Source of the DNA: an uncultured Bacteroidales bacterium
GTDB lineage: Bacteria; Bacteroidota; Bacteroidia; Bacteroidales; Paludibacteraceae
Assembly: GCA_900321605.1 (NCBI GenBank)
Contig: ONWR01000003.1
Span: forward strand, 1-64,000
Reading direction: 5' to 3'
Length of the DNA stretch: 64,000 nt
The notes below the pieces were generated by a model. The model had not been told where the DNA came from. It made no database searches and saw only the letters and a program-made list of their open reading frames with translations. Numbering within the stretch: the stretch's first letter is position 1; each line of letters starts with the position of its first letter. The translations under genes and the position numbers were made by a program. Shown here piece by piece: positions 8,260 through 16,971 of this stretch.

Positions 8260-11052
8260 ATGAGAAATTATTTAAAGACATTTGCAATGCTGCTATTGAT
8301 GGCAGTATGCAGCATGGGGGCTAAGGCTGCCACCGTAAGCGATCTCGTGGCAATCGATTACGACTACGTATTTATTGCCGATGACATGACCAACAATGGA
8401 ACAGAGAAACCTGTCGCTAACACGCTTTATGCGGACGGACATATCTTTGCTCCTACCGCGAACTCGGTGGCTACCAACAAAGGAAACAGTACCTTTGCCG
8501 GTGGAACGCACCTCAACAGCCTTCGTCTGAAGAATGCACAAGACCGTTTGGCATTCAAGGTAAGCGGTCCTTGTACCGTCACTTTCTACACCTATTCTGA
8601 TGCAGCACGCGGAATTCTGGTTAGCAAGACGGATAATGTAACGACTGCCGAAGATGCTTTTGCTGCACAACCCGCTTCTACGCCCGTTTGGACGGTGGCT
8701 TTGGACGAGGCAGGTGTGTATTATCTGACTTCTTACAATAACGATTTCTTCTTTGCGGGCTTTGAGATCGTCTTCCCGGATGATCCCGCGGCGGTGACTT
8801 TCGGCGTAACACGCGAGGTGGCTTCCGTTACTTCTACTTCGTCCGATGCACTAGCTAACGGCTATGCCGTTGCAGAGGATGTGTTGGTTGATCCGTCGGT
8901 AGCAGGTATCAGCATAGCGATGAACTATCCAAGCGCAAACGTGCTGACCAATAAAGGTCGTGCCATCTATTGGTACGATGGTACAGCAAGCAAAAACTGC
9001 TATGTAGATAAAGGCGTCAAGAACTACCGCAACCAAATAGGGGATGATGTCTTCACCGAACTCAACGAAGGTATCTATTTCAGTTTTGACATGACGGTAG
9101 CAGATGGCTATAAGCTGTCCCTCCAACGTCTCATCTCCGACGTATTGAAAAGTAACAGTAACACGCACTACGTAGTGAAAATCTACAATAACGGTTTGTT
9201 GCTCCGTACCTTTGATGAAGTAGAAGCTACGGCTACAACCTCTGACATGAAGCGTAGCATCGGCATCGCCAATGATCCTTCCTTGCAGAACCTGACCGGT
9301 ACCGTTACCGTCAAGCTGTTCTTCTGGAATACCGCCAGCGCACAATATGTGGCTATCAAAGACTTGCAGGTGAAAGCACTCGTTTCCCATATCGCAGACG
9401 GTACGCAGACATTCGGTCTGACCCGTACGGTGGATACTGAAGTGACCACTTCATCCGATTCACAAGCTTCCGGCTATGCCGTTTCCGATGACGCGTTGGT
9501 TGACCCTTCTGCAGAGGGGATCACGATTGCCAAGAACTTTGGTTCGCAGAATTCATTGACCAACAAAGGTCGCAAACTCTATTGGTATAATGAAGGCAAA
9601 CAAGAGTGTTATGCTGACAACGGTACTCCTAACTACCGCAACTATATCTATGCTACAGAAGAAAACGTGAACGCTTTGGATGAGCGTTGCTACTATGGCT
9701 TCGACATGACAGTTGCATTAGGCAAACAAGTGTCCATTAAAATGCTCACCTCGGATGTCTTCTCTGATGCTTTGGATGCTTCCTACCAAGTGAAGATCTA
9801 CAATAATGGTGAGGTCATCAAGACCTTAGATGTAGTTGGTCCGAATGCCGGAGGAACCGCAGATATGAAGCGTGTTGTTAACCTCTCTGAGGAGACTGCA
9901 CTGCAAGGTCTGAAAGGTACCGTTTCGGTCAAAATGTTCTGGTGGAGCGCTTCCAACGGCAAGTACCTCGATGTCAAAGATCTGAATGTAGCGGCTTTGG
10001 TAGAAGACGCACAGGGCGAAGGTGTCAAAGGTCTTGTCTTTACGGACTTTGAGCCTGCAAAGAATCCGACCTTCAACGAGGGCGAAGTAACCGCTTCTTT
10101 CTCCAATGCCAATAACAATATCATCTCCCCTGCAACAGAGAGCCGTGGTGTCCGCATGCAGTCGCAATATGGCATCACCAGCCTCAAAGTGGAAGTACCG
10201 GCTGATTCGTACATCAGCGAGGTGGTCTTCGTTTGGAATAAGAAAGGCAACCTGAACGGAGGTACGAATTTCCTTGATCTGCTCATTACCAACAGTAGCG
10301 ACGTACAAGTAAGCACCTTACAAGAATCCGAGCAAAAGAATGAGACCACATGGTCTTGCGGCGAAGTACGCGAATCGGAACTTACGTTTGCACAGCAGAC
10401 TCCGGGTGACTTCTATTGCCATTCGATCCGTGTCACCTATCTCCCGAAACCGACGGTTCAGCAGTATGTGCGTACGCATACCCACATGTACCTCAACACC
10501 CTCTGCTTCCCATATCAGATTGATTCATACACCGGTGCTACTTTCTACACCATGCTCTACAAAGCAGGCGGAACGGCTGCTGAACCGGCTGAGATCTATC
10601 TCCAAGAGCATGTGGGCGCACTCGAAGCAGGCAAACCGTATTTCTATGTACCCGAAGGTACAGAACTCGTTTGCAACTACTCCGGTGAGTACACCGCAGC
10701 AGATAACGATGGTAATGGTACTTATGGCGTTTATGCCGATATGACGGATGTCGCTTCGGGTATGTACGTGACCTACAACAACCTCTTCACCAAAGCCGGT
10801 TCCAACGTCAAACTCCGTGAGTACCGCGCGTATGTGGATATGAGCGAAGTAAGCGTTGATCAGCAAGGTCCGTCTTATGTTCCTGGACGCCGCGTGCTCC
10901 GAGTAAGCAATGCCAACGCACCATCATCCGCTACGGACATCAATAATGTATCCGCCAAGTTTGGCGGATCTGAGAAGATCCTCGAAAACGGCGTCCTCTA
11001 TATCATCAAAAACGGTGCTAAATACAATGCACAAGGACAAATGGTAAAATGA
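8260..11052 (+). CDS. Secreted protein with two tandem ~195-residue domains, unknown function
   Basis: A 930-aa protein with a signal peptide, 24 bases downstream of the esterase gene and probably cotranscribed. Residues about 175-370 and 378-580 are clear copies of one domain: both begin with TFG(V/L)TR, contain LTNKGR followed by YWY, then FDMTVA, VKIYNNG and DMKR. A further beta-rich region and the shared tail (ILENGVLYIIKNGAKYNAQG) follow. I do not recognise the repeated domain. Operon position suggests a carbohydrate-binding or surface-scaffold role in pectin use, which is inference. The linker before the tail contains the palindrome at 10,951-10,968 in place of the GTACA units that other tails carry. 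Confidence 0.8.
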   Translation: MRNYLKTFAMLLLMAVCSMGAKAATVSDLVAIDYDYVFIADDMTNNGTEKPVANTLYADGHIFAPTANSVATNKGNSTFAGGTHLNSLRLKNAQDRLAFKVSGPCTVTFYTYSDAARGILVSKTDNVTTAEDAFAAQPASTPVWTVALDEAGVYYLTSYNNDFFFAGFEIVFPDDPAAVTFGVTREVASVTSTSSDALANGYAVAEDVLVDPSVAGISIAMNYPSANVLTNKGRAIYWYDGTASKNCYVDKGVKNYRNQIGDDVFTELNEGIYFSFDMTVADGYKLSLQRLISDVLKSNSNTHYVVKIYNNGLLLRTFDEVEATATTSDMKRSIGIANDPSLQNLTGTVTVKLFFWNTASAQYVAIKDLQVKALVSHIADGTQTFGLTRTVDTEVTTSSDSQASGYAVSDDALVDPSAEGITIAKNFGSQNSLTNKGRKLYWYNEGKQECYADNGTPNYRNYIYATEENVNALDERCYYGFDMTVALGKQVSIKMLTSDVFSDALDASYQVKIYNNGEVIKTLDVVGPNAGGTADMKRVVNLSEETALQGLKGTVSVKMFWWSASNGKYLDVKDLNVAALVEDAQGEGVKGLVFTDFEPAKNPTFNEGEVTASFSNANNNIISPATESRGVRMQSQYGITSLKVEVPADSYISEVVFVWNKKGNLNGGTNFLDLLITNSSDVQVSTLQESEQKNETTWSCGEVRESELTFAQQTPGDFYCHSIRVTYLPKPTVQQYVRTHTHMYLNTLCFPYQIDSYTGATFYTMLYKAGGTAAEPAEIYLQEHVGALEAGKPYFYVPEGTELVCNYSGEYTAADNDGNGTYGVYADMTDVASGMYVTYNNLFTKAGSNVKLREYRAYVDMSEVSVDQQGPSYVPGRRVLRVSNANAPSSATDINNVSAKFGGSEKILENGVLYIIKNGAKYNAQGQMVK
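10951..10968. repeat. TCCGCC...GGCGGA palindrome inside coding sequence
   Basis: TCCGCCAA, a 2-base spacer and TTGGCGGA form a perfect 8-bp stem, translated as part of SAKFGGS. A near copy is non-coding at 62,238-62,255 after gapA. Confidence 0.8.
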
Positions 11053-11086
11053 GAAAATAGGTAAATGAAAAATTGTGAAAAATAAT

Positions 11087-11215
11087 ATGAAACGTATATA
11101 TATTTATCCGGCAACGGAAACAATGCCCATGAATCCGACATCGGTTCTCTGCGCGAGCGACGCCACCGGTTTCGGTGTAGAAAACACACCAATAGATGAC
11201 ACTATTATCTCTTAA
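11087..11215 (+). CDS. Small ORF, 42 aa, conserved-looking peptide
   Basis: An ATG at 11,087 to TAA at 11,213-11,215 encodes a peptide beginning MKRIYIYPATETMPM, with LCASDATGFGVE in the middle. I recall many small Bacteroidales hypothetical proteins of this shape (Met-Lys, an aromatic/Pro/Thr-Glu start, then an (L/M)CAS-like turn), often beside secreted-protein genes; no function is known to me. It lies 34 bases after the secreted protein gene and before a hairpin terminator at 11,309, so it probably belongs to the pectin transcript. It has no signal peptide or membrane helix. The leader is A-rich and built from 7-8-bp units like those in prmC. Confidence 0.55.
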   Translation: MKRIYIYPATETMPMNPTSVLCASDATGFGVENTPIDDTIIS

Positions 11216-11308
11216 GTTCGTATTGTATTATACGTCTTTATAGTTAATAGCATAGGTCTTTGCCGCTGCATTCCTCCTTGCTATCATCTATGGAGTTGTA
11301 AAACGAAA

Positions 11309-11337
11309 TAAAATGCGTCCGATCGGGCGCATTTTAT
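11309..11337 (+). terminator. Rho-independent terminator of the pectin transcript
   Basis: AAAATGCGTCC and GGGCGCATTTT pair around a short GATC loop, with one G-T wobble, followed by T-rich sequence. Between the small ORF and this hairpin (11,216-11,308) I see no gene or other feature. Confidence 0.75.
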
Positions 11338-11342
11338 TGTTT

Positions 11343-11377
11343 GACCATCGACTATCGACTAACGACCATCGACTAAT
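11343..11377. repeat. Heptamer island, GACYAWC, 5 units
   Basis: Five tandem 7-bp units. The first four, plus the three preceding bases, are identical to 970-1000. It lies just before the promoter of the AraC gene. Confidence 0.9.
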
Positions 11378-11398
11378 TTTAAATTTTTAATTGATTTA

Positions 11399-11430
11399 TT
11401 TGCATATATGCAAAAAAAAGTGTACCTTTG
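11399..11430 (+). promoter_or_regulatory. Promoter of the AraC-MATE-PepD operon
   Basis: TTTGC at 11,399-11,403 and TACCTTTG at 11,423-11,430 are separated by 19 bases, the standard Bacteroidetes arrangement. The 5' leader is about 30 bases. Confidence 0.9.
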
Positions 11431-11462
11431 CAGCTGATTTGTGGAAAAATTGGCAGTTTAGA

Positions 11463-12662
11463 ATGAAATTCAATCTTTTTAATACCCGTTCGATTCGGGA
11501 ATTGTGGTATGACTACAGATCCGAATTTGTTTTTGGAGCGGTGTTATTGCTGATGATGGTGGTTAGCTTCTTTGTGGGAACATTGTTCTCCGAGCAACTG
11601 ATGGATGCCATCATCATTCCGCTTGAATATATCGGCACGTTAGCTGTTTGTTTCTTCGGCGCTTTTCTTTTGTTTCGTCATCAGGAGGATAACACCATAC
11701 GCCGTTCATGGGCCATCGTGCTGTTGGTGTGGGGATGTATCCAGTTAGTGTTGTTGTGTTTGAGATATATCTTGGGCATCAAGGCTGTAGGCGGCACTCC
11801 CGACGATCCGTTTTTTAATGCCTCGGTGACGGTAGGAAACATCTTGGCTTTTCTGCTTTATATCTATCCTACTCAAGTCTTGCGACCCGGGTGGTTGAAC
11901 TGGTGGCGATCGGTGTTGCTGCTCCTTCCGATGATCGTGCTGGGTGTGGTGGATTATTTTGTGGAAGCGGATCTGTTGAAGCTGATCATGATCTATCCGG
12001 CTGTGATATTTCTGTTGCTCTGCCGCCATGTGCGCAAGTACCGTCAGTGGTGCGAGGATAACTTCTCCACGATGGACGATATAGATGTACAATGGATAGT
12101 GAGGTATTTGACGATGCTTTTTATCGTAGGTGCTTCGTTCTATTTCATCGTCTTTTGTTTCGTTCCGAACCGCATCTTCACCCAGCAATGGATTCTCCTT
12201 TTTATCCTTTCCTATACGACAGAACGTGTGCTTTTCCGTCCGGATCCATGGAGTAAGATCCGGCAGGATGTGCTCCCGGATGCTAAGGAATTGGACGATG
12301 GAGAGCCCGAATCTACGGAGGTGGATCAAGCCCATGTAGAGGTGATTGATAAGTGGATCAAGCGGAAGAAGCCCTTTCTTCATCCCGAGTTTCAGTTGAT
12401 GGATCTGCGTCAGGTCTTACCGATGAACAGAACCTATCTGAGCCAGCTGATCAATAATGCCTACGGATGCAGTTTCTATCAGTGGGTGAACACCTTGCGC
12501 GTGGAGGAGGCGAAGCGGCTGATGACGACGAAGCCGGATCTCAAGATGCAGGACATCGCCAACAAGTGCGGTTTCTCGTCCCGACAAGCCTTACACCGTG
12601 CTTTCCTGCGCGAAACAGGCATCACGCCCCGTGATTTCCTTGCTCAGCCGAATAATCAGTGA
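11463..12662 (+). CDS. Membrane-anchored AraC-family transcriptional regulator
   Basis: A 399-aa protein. The N-terminal half has about six membrane helices (first GAVLLLMMVVSFFVG), and the C-terminal 100 residues are an AraC helix-turn-helix (second helix-turn-helix near IANKCGFSSRQALHRAF, ending GITPRDFL). The ATG at 11,463 is chosen because the longer frame would start before the promoter. It lies 4 bases before a MATE efflux gene in one operon, so it may control that pump in response to a membrane-sensed signal (inference). Confidence 0.87.
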   Translation: MKFNLFNTRSIRELWYDYRSEFVFGAVLLLMMVVSFFVGTLFSEQLMDAIIIPLEYIGTLAVCFFGAFLLFRHQEDNTIRRSWAIVLLVWGCIQLVLLCLRYILGIKAVGGTPDDPFFNASVTVGNILAFLLYIYPTQVLRPGWLNWWRSVLLLLPMIVLGVVDYFVEADLLKLIMIYPAVIFLLLCRHVRKYRQWCEDNFSTMDDIDVQWIVRYLTMLFIVGASFYFIVFCFVPNRIFTQQWILLFILSYTTERVLFRPDPWSKIRQDVLPDAKELDDGEPESTEVDQAHVEVIDKWIKRKKPFLHPEFQLMDLRQVLPMNRTYLSQLINNAYGCSFYQWVNTLRVEEAKRLMTTKPDLKMQDIANKCGFSSRQALHRAFLRETGITPRDFLAQPNNQ

Positions 12663-12666
12663 TTGA

Positions 12667-14103
12667 ATGAATACTTTCTCCGCATATCTGCCGTATTACA
12701 AACGCAACCTGAAGGTGGCGTTTCCGGTGATGCTGACCCAGTTAGGAGCTGCCATGGTGGCGTTCTTTGATTCGGTCATGGTCGGTCATTACGGCACTGC
12801 CGATCTGGCTGCGGTCAGTTTCTCGAATGCGATCTTTTTTACCGTGATGGTGTTCGCGATGGGCGCTGTGATGGGTATCACGCCTTTAGTGGGGCATGTT
12901 CACGGCAGATTGGAGAAGATCCTCGAAGGGCAGAAACCGGACTCCGAGAACCCGCTGCCGGTCAATACTGAGGAGGAGATTGCTCATAAGCACGAGCAGA
13001 TCACCTCGTATCTGGTGAACGGACTCGTCTATACGGCGCTGCTCTGTGTCGCTTCGCTGGCACTGTTAGCCCCTTGTATCCCGTACTTGGACGCTTTCGG
13101 TCAGGAACCCGAAGTCGTCTCCTGCGCGCGTACGTACTATATACTGATAGTCATATCGATCGTGCCCTTCCTGCTTTTCTGCTTCTCGCGGCAGTTCCTC
13201 GAAGGACTCGGAAACACCTTTGTGGCGATGATGATCACGATCGGCTGCAACCTGCTCAATATAGGTCTTAATTGGGTGTTTATCTTCGGTCATTGGGGCT
13301 TTGAGCCGATGGGAGCAGAGGGAGCAGGTTTGGCTACGCTGATCTCGCGATGTCTGATGCCCGTCTGTTTCTTCATAGCGATGGGCTGCAAGGCAGAATG
13401 GAGAAGGTACCTGACAGGTATGAAGCGAAGGCTTATCACCCGTCGTGAGGTGGAGCATCTGCTGACCATCGGCGTACCGATCGGCATGCAGTCGTTTGCG
13501 GAAGCTTTTCTGTTCACGGCTTCGTTCGTCATCATAGGCTGGATCAACAAAGAGGCGTTAGCGGCTCACCATATAGCGAACCAGATGTGCGATCTGACGT
13601 TCATGCTTGCTATGGGTATCGGTGCGGCTACTACGATCCGCGTCTCGCACCAGATGGGTAAGGGCGACCTGCATGCAGTCAAGATGGCGAGTCATGCGTC
13701 CGTACACCTCTGCCTGCTGATGAACACGATCGGCGCAGCGGTCATGATCTTGGGTCGGCACAGCCTGCCGTACTTGTTCACGGAGGATCCGGAGGTGATC
13801 CCGACGGCTTCGACGCTGCTGCTCATAGGCGGACTGTTCCAATACGCAGACGGCTTGCAGTGCATCGGTGCTGCGATGCTGAGAGGTATTCAGGATGTCC
13901 GTGCTCCGATGCGTATAGCCCTGTTCTCGTATATAGCGATCGGTCTGCCTTTGGGACTGACCCTCGCGTTCCCCGTAGGACTCGGAGCCGAAGGAATGTG
14001 GTTAGCGTTCATCGTCGCTTTGGCGATACCCGCGATCCTCTATCATATACGTTTTAATCGACAACTCAAACAATTGAAATATGAAAACGAAGAGAGTATT
14101 TGA
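12667..14103 (+). CDS. MATE family multidrug/Na+ efflux transporter
   Basis: A 478-aa inner-membrane protein with about 12 helices in two related halves. It opens with YYKRNLKVAFPVMLTQLG and FFDSVMVGHYGTADLAAVS, typical of MatE (NorM-like) transporters. Such proteins export cationic compounds in exchange for Na+ or H+; the substrate cannot be read from sequence. It starts 4 bases after the AraC stop and its last 23 bases overlap pepD, so the three genes are translationally linked. The hydrophilic loop around residues 75-110 (KPDSENPLPVNTEEE) is somewhat long for the family. Confidence 0.93.
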   Translation: MNTFSAYLPYYKRNLKVAFPVMLTQLGAAMVAFFDSVMVGHYGTADLAAVSFSNAIFFTVMVFAMGAVMGITPLVGHVHGRLEKILEGQKPDSENPLPVNTEEEIAHKHEQITSYLVNGLVYTALLCVASLALLAPCIPYLDAFGQEPEVVSCARTYYILIVISIVPFLLFCFSRQFLEGLGNTFVAMMITIGCNLLNIGLNWVFIFGHWGFEPMGAEGAGLATLISRCLMPVCFFIAMGCKAEWRRYLTGMKRRLITRREVEHLLTIGVPIGMQSFAEAFLFTASFVIIGWINKEALAAHHIANQMCDLTFMLAMGIGAATTIRVSHQMGKGDLHAVKMASHASVHLCLLMNTIGAAVMILGRHSLPYLFTEDPEVIPTASTLLLIGGLFQYADGLQCIGAAMLRGIQDVRAPMRIALFSYIAIGLPLGLTLAFPVGLGAEGMWLAFIVALAIPAILYHIRFNRQLKQLKYENEESI

Positions 14104-15550
14104 CATCTTTGCAGAGATCTGCAAGGTGCCGCGCCCCTCTAAACACGAGGAGCAGATCAGTCAATGGTTGCAGTCTTTTGCCAAGGAGCATGGTATCGAG
14201 TGCGTAGCCGACGAGGCGATGAACGTCATCATGCGCGTACCTGCTACCGCCGGATACGAAGACCACGAAGGCGTCATCCTGCAAGCCCACATGGATATGG
14301 TAGCCGAGAAAGACGGTAACGTAGAGCACGATTTTCTCAAAGACCCCATTGAGACCTATATAGACGGAGATTGGTTGAAAGCGAAAGGTACGACCCTCGG
14401 TGCCGACGACGGTATCGGTATCTCCATGGCTTTGGCGATCATCACCGATCCAGAGTTGCAGCACCCTGCTATCGAGTGCCTCTTCACCGTGGACGAAGAG
14501 ACCGGTCTGACCGGCGCGATGAAGCTCCAAGACGGTATGCTTCGTTCCAAACGACTTATTAACATCGACTCCGAGGACGACGGACAGATCTTCATCGGCT
14601 GCGCCGGAGGTATCGACACCCTCGCGAAGATGCACTATGAACCGGTGAATAATACATCGTACATTCTTCCTTCGTACATCGCAGTCCGCTTGTCTGTAAG
14701 CGGATTGATGGGCGGTCACTCGGGTGATGATATCAACAAAGGTCGCGCGAATGCAAACCAACTGCTCGTATGGTTCTTGGCGCGTATCTGGCCGCAGGCG
14801 GAGATCCGGTTAGCCTCTATCCAAGGCGGTAACCTCCGCAACGCTATCGCTCGTGAGGCGGAAGCGGTTCTCGTCATTCCGTTTGCCTACAAAGAGCAGA
14901 TCCGTGTGGAATGGAACCACTACGTGGCGCAGATGGAGCATGTGTTTGGAGAAGTGGAGAAAGAGATGCGTCTGGAGTTAGAGACCACCGATATGCCTAA
15001 GACGTTTATCCCTGCCGAGAAAGCGTGCAGGCTCATCATGGCGCTCTGCGAATGTCCGCACGGCATGATCGCAATGAGCAGCGAGATGCCGGGACTCGTG
15101 GAGACATCGACGAACCTTGCTTCTATCAAGATGAAACAATCGTGCCTCGAAGGGGCTAAGAAAGAGGACTATATCGAGATCAATACCTCGCAGCGTTCGT
15201 CCAAAGAGACCTCGAAACATCACCTCAAATGGGTCGTTGAGCAGGCACTCTCGATGGCTTGCGACGAAGTGACGCACGGAGACGGCTACCCGGGATGGAA
15301 TCCGAATCCTCATTCGGCTCTGTTGGGGGTAGTGAAAAAAGCATACATGGATCTGTTCAAGACCGAGCCGAAAGTGCTGGCTATCCATGCCGGTCTGGAG
15401 TGCGGTCTGTTCTTGGAGAAATACCCGTACTTGGATATGGTGTCTGTAGGTCCGCAGATGTACGGCGTACACAGCCCGCAAGAGAGGCTCTCCATCTCTT
15501 CGACGGAGCGCTGCTACCAGTGGCTTTGCCAAACGCTTAGCGCTTTATAG
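14081..15550 (+). CDS. pepD: Cytosolic aminoacyl-histidine dipeptidase (M20)
   Basis: A 489-aa zinc peptidase of usual length. Metal and active-site motifs are in order: QAHMDMVAEKD (about 69-79), LGADDGIG (about 106), DEETGLTGA (about 135) and a late NPNPHSAL-LGV block before the metal-binding histidine near the end (YGVHSPQER). It hydrolyses dipeptides such as Xaa-His in the cytoplasm. The start overlaps the MATE gene by 23 bases. The TCCGCTT...AAGCGGA palindrome at 14,685-14,704 falls in LSVSGL codons just before the conserved GGHSGDD motif. It is convergent with the rRNA methyltransferase gene, overlapping by 6 bases. Confidence 0.95.
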   Translation: MKTKRVFDIFAEICKVPRPSKHEEQISQWLQSFAKEHGIECVADEAMNVIMRVPATAGYEDHEGVILQAHMDMVAEKDGNVEHDFLKDPIETYIDGDWLKAKGTTLGADDGIGISMALAIITDPELQHPAIECLFTVDEETGLTGAMKLQDGMLRSKRLINIDSEDDGQIFIGCAGGIDTLAKMHYEPVNNTSYILPSYIAVRLSVSGLMGGHSGDDINKGRANANQLLVWFLARIWPQAEIRLASIQGGNLRNAIAREAEAVLVIPFAYKEQIRVEWNHYVAQMEHVFGEVEKEMRLELETTDMPKTFIPAEKACRLIMALCECPHGMIAMSSEMPGLVETSTNLASIKMKQSCLEGAKKEDYIEINTSQRSSKETSKHHLKWVVEQALSMACDEVTHGDGYPGWNPNPHSALLGVVKKAYMDLFKTEPKVLAIHAGLECGLFLEKYPYLDMVSVGPQMYGVHSPQERLSISSTERCYQWLCQTLSAL

Positions 15551-16885
15551 TTTGCGGATTCTCCACTCGTTGGGGTAGAGGTTGTTGAGGCGGTTACCCA
15601 CGTTCTTGGCAAAACCGATAGGCACGCCTTCGTAGGTCAAGAGTACCAAACCAAGCGGTACACCGCCCAACGCCAACGCCTCGGTACGGAGATAAGAAAG
15701 TGCCTGCTCTCGATTCAGCGGCACGTTAGGGAAGGCCTCCTTACGGAGGTCTTTCAGCATACTTAGGCTATGCTGCGGCGCGATACCTTTGCCGCGCTCT
15801 TCGCCCAAACCGAAGCCCGTTGAGATACAGGTCAGTTGGGTAGAGAGGAAATCGATAATCTCTTTGTATTTGAGGGGATACGCCGTAGCAAACCGGTCGG
15901 AGTAACGGATTGCCCAGTTATCCGGATTCTGCAACCAACTGCGCATCACCGGCATATACTCGGGATGCGGCATGTTCGGCTCTTTCTTCAGGGGCTTGAT
16001 CTTCACCTGCTGAAGGGGCTCGTCGTTCTTGCGCAGGACGCATATATAGAACCCTTCGCCTTTGGTCTTGTGCGGGTAGAAATGGTATCCCAAGCTGCCT
16101 TCCGTAATACCCCAGTTCGGATCATAGTCCAACGGCAGCACTTCGGCTCCGAGACTGTCCGCAATCCATTCTGCGTTCTTCTCGTTTTCCTCTTCGTTGA
16201 AGGTACAAGTGGAGTAGATGAGGATACCGCCGGGTTTGAGTGCATCCCATACATCCATGAGGATACTGCGCTGCCTCTCGGCACACTGACGCACTGCCTG
16301 CAGACTCCATTCGGTACGAGCCTGCTCGTCCTTGCGGAACATACCTTCTCCCGAACAAGGAGCATCCACCAATATGCAGTCGAACAGATGTTTGCAACGC
16401 TCTCCGTATTCGGCAGCGGAGTTGTGAGTGACGACGGTGTTGCCGTTTCCCCATTTCTGTATGTTCTCGCTGAGCACGAACACGCGCTGACGCACTACTT
16501 CGTTGCTCAGCAGCAGTCCGTCCATACCTAAATACTCGCTGATGAGGGTACTCTTACCTCCGGGCGCTGCGCAGAGATCCAACACGATAGAAGAGGAATC
16601 CACGTACTGCTCCAGAGCCTGCTGGATGAACATGGACGAAGCCTCTTGCACATAATAGCACCCGGCGTGAAAAAGGGGATCGAGGGTGAACTGAGGACGC
16701 TCACTCAGATAGTACCCGTCCACATGCCAAGGCACCTCGTCTGTGTCACACTCAAAAGTGAGCACATCCAGCTTGGTATTCAGACGGATAGACGTAACAG
16801 GCTCCGTCTCCAGCGCCCGTACCAACAACTCCGCCTCATGACCCATTTGTTGGTGCATACTCTCTATGAAATCGACAGGTAACAT
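15545..16885 (-). CDS. rsmF: RsmF/NOL1-NOP2-Sun family 16S rRNA m5C methyltransferase
   Basis: A 446-aa SAM-dependent methyltransferase. It has a SAM motif CAAPGGKSTL (about 100), the catalytic block DAPCSGEGMFRKD (about 180) and the second cysteine in YSTCTFNEEENE (about 225). The C-terminal third is the RsmF-type extra domain ending in a PUA-like fold. It would methylate a cytosine in small-subunit rRNA, though the exact position is not certain, so the symbol is by family. The ATG at 16,885 is used because the longer frame runs into its own -7 box. It is divergent from the helicase gene, with interleaved promoters. Confidence 0.85.
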   Translation of the reverse strand: MLPVDFIESMHQQMGHEAELLVRALETEPVTSIRLNTKLDVLTFECDTDEVPWHVDGYYLSERPQFTLDPLFHAGCYYVQEASSMFIQQALEQYVDSSSIVLDLCAAPGGKSTLISEYLGMDGLLLSNEVVRQRVFVLSENIQKWGNGNTVVTHNSAAEYGERCKHLFDCILVDAPCSGEGMFRKDEQARTEWSLQAVRQCAERQRSILMDVWDALKPGGILIYSTCTFNEEENEKNAEWIADSLGAEVLPLDYDPNWGITEGSLGYHFYPHKTKGEGFYICVLRKNDEPLQQVKIKPLKKEPNMPHPEYMPVMRSWLQNPDNWAIRYSDRFATAYPLKYKEIIDFLSTQLTCISTGFGLGEERGKGIAPQHSLSMLKDLRKEAFPNVPLNREQALSYLRTEALALGGVPLGLVLLTYEGVPIGFAKNVGNRLNNLYPNEWRIRKL

Positions 16886-16907
16886 CGTCACTTTTGAAAA
16901 TTTTGCG

Positions 16908-16939
16908 CAAAGGTACAAAAAAATTTGCAAATGTGCAAA
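16908..16939 (-). promoter_or_regulatory. Promoter of the rRNA methyltransferase gene
   Basis: On the minus strand TTTGC (complement of 16,935-16,939), 19 bases, TACCTTTG (complement of 16,908-16,915). Its -33 box lies inside the spacer of the divergent helicase promoter. Confidence 0.88.
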
Positions 16940-16955
16940 AAAAAATGTACCTTTG
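16924..16955 (+). promoter_or_regulatory. Promoter of the UvrD/PcrA helicase gene
   Basis: TTTGC at 16,924-16,928, 19 bases, TACCTTTG at 16,948-16,955. It interleaves symmetrically with the opposite promoter, so the two polymerases should exclude each other. Confidence 0.9.
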
Positions 16956-16971
16956 CACGCTTTTTTATGAA

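Noticed and set aside
3550-11052. Classical polysaccharide utilisation locus
   Set aside because: No SusC/SusD pair, lyase or glycoside hydrolase is present; only esterases and an unknown secreted protein.
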